Positions 1-3,901 of a DNA stretch of 5,954 bases are shown here, piece after piece. Made by a program: the position numbers and the translations under genes. The number at the start of each line of letters is the position of its first letter. Position 1 is the stretch's first letter. This stretch comes from CAYNFP01 sp964492595 (GTDB lineage Bacteria; Bacillota_I; Bacilli_A; RF39; UBA660), in contig CAZBKY010000041.1 in the NCBI GenBank assembly GCA_964492595.1, positions 1-5,954 of the forward strand, written 5' to 3'. The notes under the pieces were generated by a model. The model did not search any database. It worked only from the letters and a program-made list of their open reading frames with translations, and was not told the origin of the DNA.

Positions 1-55
1 GCCTTTCTTTAATTCCCCACAATTTTGATATTTCCTCTGTTTTAATATAATTCAT
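1..55 (-). CDS. Small helix-turn-helix DNA-binding protein, N-terminus only (runs off window)
   Basis: Only 18 codons are visible, reading MNYIKTEEISKLWGIKER before the window edge. The pattern of Y-I-x-T-x-E-x-S/A-x-x-W-G-I-x-E-R at the very N-terminus is that of short helix-turn-helix proteins in Firmicutes (about 70 residues, excisionase/MerR-like fold), where the Trp-Gly-Ile lies at the turn. I infer a DNA-binding, probably regulatory role. The start at 55 is chosen because GAGGTGA (69-63) sits 7-8 bases upstream. An in-frame ATG at 73-71 lies at or upstream of the expected transcription start, so it is unlikely to be used. The gene follows a consensus promoter that carries a palindromic operator-like site, which suggests repression, perhaps by its own product. 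Such HTH genes are often found near Fic genes, and a Fic-like remnant lies elsewhere in this window, but that link is inference. Confidence 0.6.
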   Translation of the reverse strand, partial: MNYIKTEEISKLWGIKER

Positions 56-77
56 CCAATTATCACCTCGCATTATA

Positions 78-106
78 ATTATATGCCGATATCGGCGTAA
101 TGTCAA
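78..106 (-). promoter_or_regulatory. Consensus sigma-A promoter for the partial HTH gene
   Basis: Read on the minus strand, TTGACA (106-101) is followed by exactly 17 bp (100-84) and TATAAT (83-78), a perfect match to the vegetative consensus at both hexamers. The transcript would begin near position 71, giving a leader of about 15 nt that holds the GAGGTGA ribosome site and the ATG at 55. A promoter this strong normally needs a repressor, and a palindrome fills the spacer. The hexamers and spacing are seen directly; activity is inferred. Confidence 0.85.
85..96. promoter_or_regulatory. Perfect 12-bp palindrome GCCGATATCGGC in the promoter spacer (operator candidate)
   Basis: GCCGATATCGGC is fully self-complementary and lies entirely between the -35 and -10 hexamers of the promoter on the minus strand. 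It is markedly richer in G+C than its surroundings. A dimeric protein bound here would block RNA polymerase, so this is a strong repressor-operator candidate. The adjacent HTH gene product is the simplest candidate binder. A methylase or restriction target is an alternative, since the core contains GATATC. Confidence 0.7.
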
Positions 107-133
107 TAATTTTAGCTCTTTTTCATTAATAAG

Positions 134-316
134 TTAATATTTTTTCAGTTGTCTGGCAATAGCTTCATAAACCTTGTACTTATCTATATAATTTAATACA
201 CTTCTTTTAAAAAATCTTAAAGGTTAATTAAATGGGGGCACTATTCGCAACAAGGTTATCGTTATGTTTCTAGTATTTTCAGATTCAAAAAGGCAAACAT
301 GTATTATAAACTCAAA
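134..316 (-). pseudogene. Possible degraded coding remnant, unidentified
   Basis: One minus-strand frame stays open from 316 to a TAA at 136-134 except for a single TAA at 226-224. The part after the internal stop ends NYIDKYKVYEAIARQLKKY, which has the composition and amphipathic spacing of a real C-terminal helix. The part before it includes ENTRNITITLLRIVPPFN and uses more G+C than its surroundings. No ATG/GTG/TTG start with a ribosome site begins the frame, and its 5' end overlaps the last codons of the deoxyribosyltransferase-like pseudogene. I do not recognise the family. It may be a decayed gene tail or the end of a lost mobile element, or it may be chance. Confidence 0.25.
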
Positions 317-621
317 TCAACAGGTTCTAAATATATAATTTCTTTATTTAAACTCTGTGCATATTCTATTTCGCTTCTTGTATTATTTCCAATATATCCA
401 TTAATATTTACTACAAATATCGCATCTGACATATCAATTCTTTATTTGTGAAACACATCTAAAAGTTCGCGCTCTTTTAGTGTGTAAGCATCTTTTTCTT
501 TTGTTGGATAAATAATATTTAATACACAATTGCCTTCTAACTCTAATTTTTCAGCATGAATTTTTATTTCATCCATAAATCTTAAACTGCCACATATGGT
601 TATAACTCTTGCTTTCTTCAT
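304..621 (-). pseudogene. Nucleoside 2-deoxyribosyltransferase-like protein, interrupted by one nonsense codon
   Basis: The frame from ATG at 621 to TAA at 306-304 would encode 105 residues, but codon 60 (444-442) is TAA. Before it, residues 6-15 (VITICGSLRF) form the N-terminal beta strand and nucleotide-binding loop typical of the nucleoside 2-deoxyribosyltransferase-like Rossmann fold. After it, the same frame gives DAIFVVNINGYIGNNTRSEI (66-85), continuing EYA...KEIIYLEP, matching the family's second half. The Glu residues of SEIEYA (84, 86) sit where the catalytic or substrate-binding Glu is expected, so a product ending at codon 59 should be inactive. The ATG at 621 is preferred because AAGGAAGGG (634-626) precedes it; the frame extends to a TTG at 675 that lacks a good ribosome site. 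The gene lies 64 bp after the DUF2207 gene and may be read through from it. A CAA or AAA to TAA change, or a sequencing error, would explain the break. The substrate is unknown. Confidence 0.7.
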
Positions 622-639
622 TTTACCCTTCCTTTGAAC

Positions 640-676
640 TATTGCGAAAAAATGCAATAATTGAGTTTTTATCAAT
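640..676 (-). other. Two abutting short inverted repeats after the DUF2207 gene
   Basis: Read on the minus strand, ATTGA-TAAAAAC-TCAAT (676-660) is followed directly by TATTGC-ATTTTTTC-GCAATA (659-640). They could form two weak stem-loops just past the DUF2207 stop codon. Neither has a T tract after the stem, so this is not a classical intrinsic terminator. It might act as a 3'-end stabiliser or a weak end point. The stems are short and AT-rich, so chance is possible. Confidence 0.3.
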
Positions 677-685
677 CTTCTTTAA

Positions 686-2629
686 TTAAAAACCCCCGCC
701 AGAAGATCCGCCGCCTCCGCCAAAACCTCCGCCACTAGAAAATCCTCCACCCATTCCGCTTCCACTAGATGCATTATGTGCTTTATATGAATTTACTGAA
801 GAAGTTGCGGTGTTAAGTGAACTGATGACTCCACGTGTGATATCATGTGTAATATTAGTAAATATATAGTAATCAAACATAGAGTTTCTCATAGTATAGT
901 TTGGGTTTATTTCTTCAAATCTAAATTTCATTGTTTTTCTCAATTTATCTGCCACTCCAAGTATTGTCGCATACACTAAATATCTTTCCCATAGTTTTAT
1001 CTCAGGAAGTTCCTTTTCTTTAAGTCTTCCAAAATCATTAAGAAAGTTTTTAAAAGCTTTCCACTTATTATAATCTTCATTTCCTTTAACTGTCCTTTTA
1101 TTAAAAGTCCATATGTATAATATAAATATTATTGAAAGAGCAAGTATTATAGATCCTAAACTAGAGCCAAGAATTCTTGAGTTTAATATGAATAAGAATA
1201 TACCTGCAATGCCAAATAAACTAAATATCAGTTTAACTTTATGATTATCTACATAGAAATTTTGAGATACTGCATCTATTTCAACAGACTTTTTCCATTT
1301 ATTATATTCATCATATATTATGTTTTTACCAGATGATGAAGTCTTTTTAGAAATACTCTTTATTTCGCTTAATAATACCTCTTTATTATTTCCTATTTCA
1401 TTAAACAATAGATTAATTATAATTTTTTCAGCATTATTAAGTTTTTCTTCGTTTTTATATATAAATTTATAATCTTTTTTATTTCTTTTCATAGTTATTT
1501 CTTCTATTTCTATATTTTTTTTATATATTAAATTTAAAATACTGCTGCTAAAAGCATCAGGAGTAATCTTTTTTTTCATTAAGTAATCTATATCTTCTAC
1601 ATTATAATCTTCAATAAATTCTCTATAATATTGACTTTTAAATGAAGATTTATATTCCTTATCATGCTTGATATAAACATATACAAACAAAAATATAATC
1701 AAACCTATATATAAAAAGTCAATTACATACATTCCATAATAATAAGTGGCTTGCATTCTTCTATATGAATTAGCTTCATCTGCTCTTTGTTCTTCAATAT
1801 CTTCTATAATAGGTAAAGCATCCATACCAGATTTTTTGCTTTCGTTAATATTTATTGGAAATAAATCTTTATCAAATAAAATTCTAATATCAACTCCTTT
1901 TCCAACTTCATAATTTTGTATTTCTGCGATTACATATCTTTTTTCAGAGTCTCTTTGAACACTAGCATTTAGCTGTCCATGAGCCCATACTTTAAATAAA
2001 TTTTCGCTAGCCCAAGGGAGTGATACAAATATTTTCATATCCTTTACTGCATCTTGGTAATCGCCAGATATAAAACTATAATAAAATTCAGCCGAATCAT
2101 TATGTTCCACTATGACATTTGTTTCAACATATTCTATATAAAATATTGTTTTTGAATTTATTGTTTCATTATATATTTTAATGGAATATACACCATCATT
2201 ACTTATTTCTATAGAATATACTCCCTTATCTCCATTTTGAGGATAATCTTTTTGTTTAAAATATTCTATTTTATCTTCAAAGTTTCCTCTAATTAACATA
2301 TTTAAATCTGCTTCATATGTCTTTAAAATTCCCACTTTTATATTACTTAAACTGGTAGAATCATAAATTGAACTGCCTTTTAAATCTGAGGGTTTTCCTG
2401 TAAATTTATCAACATTTAGATTTTTTATGTTTTTAATATATAAATAACCATTAAATGTACCATCCATTTCAATAAACTTTTTAGTTTTAACACCACCAGC
2501 AATTTCAATTTCTGAACTGATATAATATTTTTCTAAGGTATAGTCCACCTCAGAACTTGATACAGCCTTAATATATACTGGAATAAATGAAAACAATAAA
2601 ATAAATATTGTAAATATTATTTTTTTCAT
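686..2629 (-). CDS. DUF2207 (YciQ-like) predicted membrane protein with Gly/Ser-rich C-terminal tail
   Basis: The 647-residue protein has the full DUF2207 layout. Residues 1-22 are a signal peptide (MKK, then a hydrophobic run). About 28-260 form the extracytoplasmic beta-rich domain. TM1 is about 298-320. A region of about 321-465 should be cytoplasmic and contains the family's YYREF...Y-L-x-K motif near 334-350. Two further TM segments lie at about 466-482 and 489-507, followed by W-K-A-F-K-N-F-L-N-D-F (523-533) and LWERYLVYATILGVADKL (546-563), both typical of the family. The last 27 residues are nearly all Gly/Ser with Phe. The start is fixed by AAAGGAGG (2643-2636), 6 nt upstream of the ATG. 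It lies 38 bp after lemA, a pairing common for this family, which suggests a shared membrane role. The biochemical function of DUF2207 is not established; an enzymatic role cannot be read from the sequence. Length and motifs look intact. Confidence 0.9.
   Translation of the reverse strand: MKKIIFTIFILLFSFIPVYIKAVSSSEVDYTLEKYYISSEIEIAGGVKTKKFIEMDGTFNGYLYIKNIKNLNVDKFTGKPSDLKGSSIYDSTSLSNIKVGILKTYEADLNMLIRGNFEDKIEYFKQKDYPQNGDKGVYSIEISNDGVYSIKIYNETINSKTIFYIEYVETNVIVEHNDSAEFYYSFISGDYQDAVKDMKIFVSLPWASENLFKVWAHGQLNASVQRDSEKRYVIAEIQNYEVGKGVDIRILFDKDLFPININESKKSGMDALPIIEDIEEQRADEANSYRRMQATYYYGMYVIDFLYIGLIIFLFVYVYIKHDKEYKSSFKSQYYREFIEDYNVEDIDYLMKKKITPDAFSSSILNLIYKKNIEIEEITMKRNKKDYKFIYKNEEKLNNAEKIIINLLFNEIGNNKEVLLSEIKSISKKTSSSGKNIIYDEYNKWKKSVEIDAVSQNFYVDNHKVKLIFSLFGIAGIFLFILNSRILGSSLGSIILALSIIFILYIWTFNKRTVKGNEDYNKWKAFKNFLNDFGRLKEKELPEIKLWERYLVYATILGVADKLRKTMKFRFEEINPNYTMRNSMFDYYIFTNITHDITRGVISSLNTATSSVNSYKAHNASSGSGMGGGFSSGGGFGGGGGSSGGGF
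689..769 (-). repeat. Low-complexity Gly/Ser/Phe tail of the DUF2207 protein
   Basis: Residues 621-647 consist of short GGGF and SSGGG units encoded by GGC/GGA/GGG-type codons, producing a G+C-rich patch in an otherwise AT-rich gene. Glycine-rich tails ending in GGGF-like units are characteristic of DUF2207 proteins. By the predicted topology the tail is cytoplasmic. The repeated codons make slippage and length variation between strains likely (inference). Confidence 0.75.
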
Positions 2630-2634
2630 ACTTT

Positions 2635-2643
2635 CCCTCCTTT
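2635..2643 (-). promoter_or_regulatory. Strong ribosome binding site of the DUF2207 gene
   Basis: AAAGGAGGG is nearly complete complementarity to the 3' end of 16S rRNA, with the AAAGGAGG core 6 nt before the ATG at 2629. It begins immediately after the U tract of the intergenic hairpin, so transcripts passing the hairpin should be translated efficiently. Confidence 0.85.
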
Positions 2644-2667
2644 AAAAAAGCTTACATTCAGTAAGCC
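2644..2667 (-). terminator. Terminator-like hairpin with U6 between lemA and the DUF2207 gene
   Basis: On the minus strand, right after the lemA stop codon, GCTTAC (2666-2661), loop TGAAT, and GTAAGC (2655-2650) form a perfect 6-bp stem. A G-U pair can extend it to 7 bp, and six T residues follow (2649-2644). The next bases are the strong ribosome site of the DUF2207 gene. The stem is short, so a partial terminator or attenuator that lowers DUF2207 expression relative to lemA is more likely than a complete stop. Its effect is inferred; the structure is seen. Confidence 0.55.
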
Positions 2668-3222
2668 CTAAAATTCAACCTTTGGAATTGTTTTTTCTTT
2701 ATTTTCAGCTTCAAAGAATGCTTCTTTTTTAAATTTGAACATTGAAGCAATTATATTTGATGGAAACATTTCAATTTTATTATTAAATGTTAACACTGTA
2801 TCATTGTAAAATTGTCTTGTAATTGCGATTTTATCTTCTGTTTCCTTTAAAGTTTCCTGCATACTCTCAAAACTCTTATTAGCTTTTAATTCAGGATATG
2901 ATTCTGATAAAGCAAATAATTTAGACATTACATTTGATAAATCTCCATTTGCTTTCATTTCTTCTTCTGGAGTATTAGCTGAAATAAATTTATTTCTAGC
3001 TTCCACTACTTCTTTTAATGTCTCATTTTCGTGTTTAGTATAGCCTTTAATAGTTTCTACTAAATTAGGTATCAAATCAAATCTTCTTTTTAGCTGTACT
3101 TCTATCTGAGCCCACTGATCTTTAACTCTATTTCTCATTCCTACTAGAGCATTAAACACTCCAATAGCATACATCACTATAATTAATACTAAACCCAGTA
3201 TTATCCAAATTGCATATTCCAT
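2668..3222 (-). CDS. lemA: LemA family membrane-anchored protein
   Basis: The protein has 184 residues, the normal LemA length. A single N-terminal membrane segment spans about 4-22, leaving a short outside N-terminus and a long helical domain. The family signature is clear: N-A-L-V-x-x-R-N-x-V (24-33), QLKRRFDLIPNL (43-54), VETIKGYTKHE (55-65) and VVEARN (72-77). Later come YPELKAN (109-115) and RQFYNDTVLTFNNKIEMFPS (136-155). LemA proteins form an antiparallel helical bundle; their role is poorly defined, and they are often encoded next to DUF2207, TPM-domain or HtpX-type genes. The start is supported by AAGGAG (3234-3229), 6 nt from the ATG. It is the first gene of an operon with DUF2207. 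The symbol follows the family name, not a proven function. Confidence 0.93.
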   Translation of the reverse strand: MEYAIWIILGLVLIIVMYAIGVFNALVGMRNRVKDQWAQIEVQLKRRFDLIPNLVETIKGYTKHENETLKEVVEARNKFISANTPEEEMKANGDLSNVMSKLFALSESYPELKANKSFESMQETLKETEDKIAITRQFYNDTVLTFNNKIEMFPSNIIASMFKFKKEAFFEAENKEKTIPKVEF

Positions 3223-3478
3223 ATTTTTCTCCTTATCTTAATGTAATTATATATTAATTATCCATATATAAATACCATTCTTTCATTTATAATAATTTTA
3301 TAATTTATTTGTTTTTTATTATCCTACAACCATAATTGCACCTTTGAAAATCACCTTTCTATTAATATTATACTATTTATTTTTCAAAATTACACTACAT
3401 TTATTTAAATTTGTTAAATAAGGTTCAAAGTTGCCGAATTTTTCATAATGGGAACTAAGTCGTTGAAATCAACTTTTT
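3223..3478 (-). promoter_or_regulatory. lemA upstream region with a weak promoter candidate and a mini-ORF
   Basis: This 256-bp stretch holds no full gene. On the minus strand TATAAT occurs at 3372-3367 and again at 3251-3246, but neither has a convincing -35 hexamer at the right distance, so the lemA promoter is not firmly placed. The first would give a leader of roughly 140 nt. Within it AAAGG (3345-3341) stands 7 nt before an ATG (3333) that opens a four-codon ORF (MVVG, stop 3321-3319), also reachable as an 11-codon frame from GTG at 3354. It may be a leader peptide or chance. Confidence 0.3.
3423..3474. other. G+C-richer island in the intergenic region, possible mobile-element scar
   Basis: This ~50-bp segment (plus strand beginning GTTCAAAGTTGCCGAA) is visibly richer in G+C than the flanking AT-rich DNA and lies directly beside the end of the Fic-like remnant. 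On the minus strand it holds an open frame reading VDFNDLVPIMKNSATLNLI before TAA. It resembles neither the remnant nor the lemA leader. Part of it (AATGGGAACTA, TCG) loosely resembles the plus-strand sequence near 230-246. I infer a possible scar of an element or decayed gene; no terminal repeats or target duplication are visible. Confidence 0.2.
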
Positions 3479-3694
3479 TTAAAACTTCTTTAATCTATAT
3501 TTTCTTGCTTTTCTTTCGCCAACTACTTCAATTATATCTAATTTTTCAAATTTTCTTAAATATTTTCTTAAATTAGCACTATTTTTCTTAGTTATATCAA
3601 TCAATTCAATAATTGATACAAGTTTATCATTTTCAAATAAAGGTATTATTTTATTTAAAACTTCTTTTTCAGTTCTACTTAAGTTATTAAACAA
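3479..3694 (-). CDS. Winged-helix DNA-binding ORF, 71 codons, residual 3' part of a broken gene
   Basis: The ORF starts with TTG (3694-3692), preceded by a modest AGGA (3705-3702) at 7 nt. The sequence LSRTEKEVLNKIIPLFE (5-21) would be the first helix of a winged-helix domain. KNSANLRKYLRKFEKLDIIE (37-56) fits the helix-turn-recognition helix, and VVGERKARKYRLKKF is the basic wing and end. It could bind DNA if made. However, the frame upstream of the TTG continues through a TAG into Fic-like sequence, and the start and ribosome site are weak, so this is more likely the detached C-terminal domain of a decayed protein than a free-standing regulator. Both readings remain possible. Confidence 0.5.
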   Translation of the reverse strand: MFNNLSRTEKEVLNKIIPLFENDKLVSIIELIDITKKNSANLRKYLRKFEKLDIIEVVGERKARKYRLKKF

Positions 3695-3799
3695 AGTTAT
3701 ATCCTATCTTCCGATCGTTTTCAAATCAAATTTATCAATAGTTCGTAATATAATGTTTAACATAAATTCAATGAAAATTTCACTCGAATTAGCTTTTCT
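3479..3799 (-). pseudogene. C-terminal remnant of a Fic-family protein with winged-helix tail
   Basis: Upstream of the 71-codon ORF, the same frame reads KANSSEIFIEFMLNIILRTI (3796-3737), then a TAG at 3706-3704, then the winged-helix part without a frame change. The F-I-E-F-M-L-x-x-I-L-x-x-I pattern is typical of the helix just after the catalytic core in Fic/DOC-family adenylyltransferases, many of which end in a winged-helix domain like this one. The catalytic HPFxxGNGR loop is absent: the sequence above 3800 is AT-rich, not Fic-like, and reaches a stop at 3862. This is therefore a 5'-truncated and nonsense-broken fragment that cannot carry out AMP transfer. It lies 100 bp after pheT. The assignment rests on one short motif plus domain order, so it is moderately sure. 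Confidence 0.5.
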
Positions 3800-3821
3800 A
3801 GAGGTATAGACAATATAAATA

Positions 3822-3855
3822 GTTACAATAAAGTCACAATAAAAGTTACAATAAA
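3822..3855. repeat. Three near-identical 11-bp direct repeats, GTYACAATAAA
   Basis: On the plus strand GTTACAATAAA (3822-3832), GTCACAATAAA (3833-3843) and, after one A, GTTACAATAAA (3845-3855) follow head to tail. The 11-12 bp spacing is close to one helical turn, so a protein could bind all three on one face of the DNA. They lie between the pheT stop and the Fic-like remnant. They could be a binding-site cluster, a remnant of a short coding repeat, or slippage products. The array is too short and has no spacers, so it is not CRISPR. Confidence 0.55.
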
Positions 3856-3901
3856 ATATTTAATATAAATTACTTTTATTATTTTCTTCTACTTATATAT
3901 A

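Noticed and set aside
71..73. In-frame upstream ATG for the HTH gene
   Set aside because: It coincides with the predicted transcription start and has no ribosome site; the ATG at 55 has GAGGTGA at proper spacing.
231..272. Plus-strand mini-ORF starting ATGGGGGCACTATTC
   Set aside because: It has only 13 codons and no conserved features, despite an AAAGG upstream; not enough to call a gene.
622..675. Extended TTG start (675) for the deoxyribosyltransferase-like frame
   Set aside because: The extra 18 residues are not family-like and fall in the inverted-repeat region; the ATG at 621 has a good ribosome site and begins right before the conserved VITICGS strand.
3462..3480. GTTGA-AA-TCAAC hairpin followed by T7 as a plus-strand terminator
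   Set aside because: The loop is too tight, the stem is 4-5 bp, and no plus-strand gene precedes it; on the minus strand it lacks a T tract.
3822..3855. GTYACAATAAA units as a CRISPR array
   Set aside because: The units are 11 bp with no spacers and there are no cas genes.
3856..3901. Intrinsic terminator after pheT
   Set aside because: Only AT-only inverted matches with long loops are present; no stable stem with a T tract on the minus strand.
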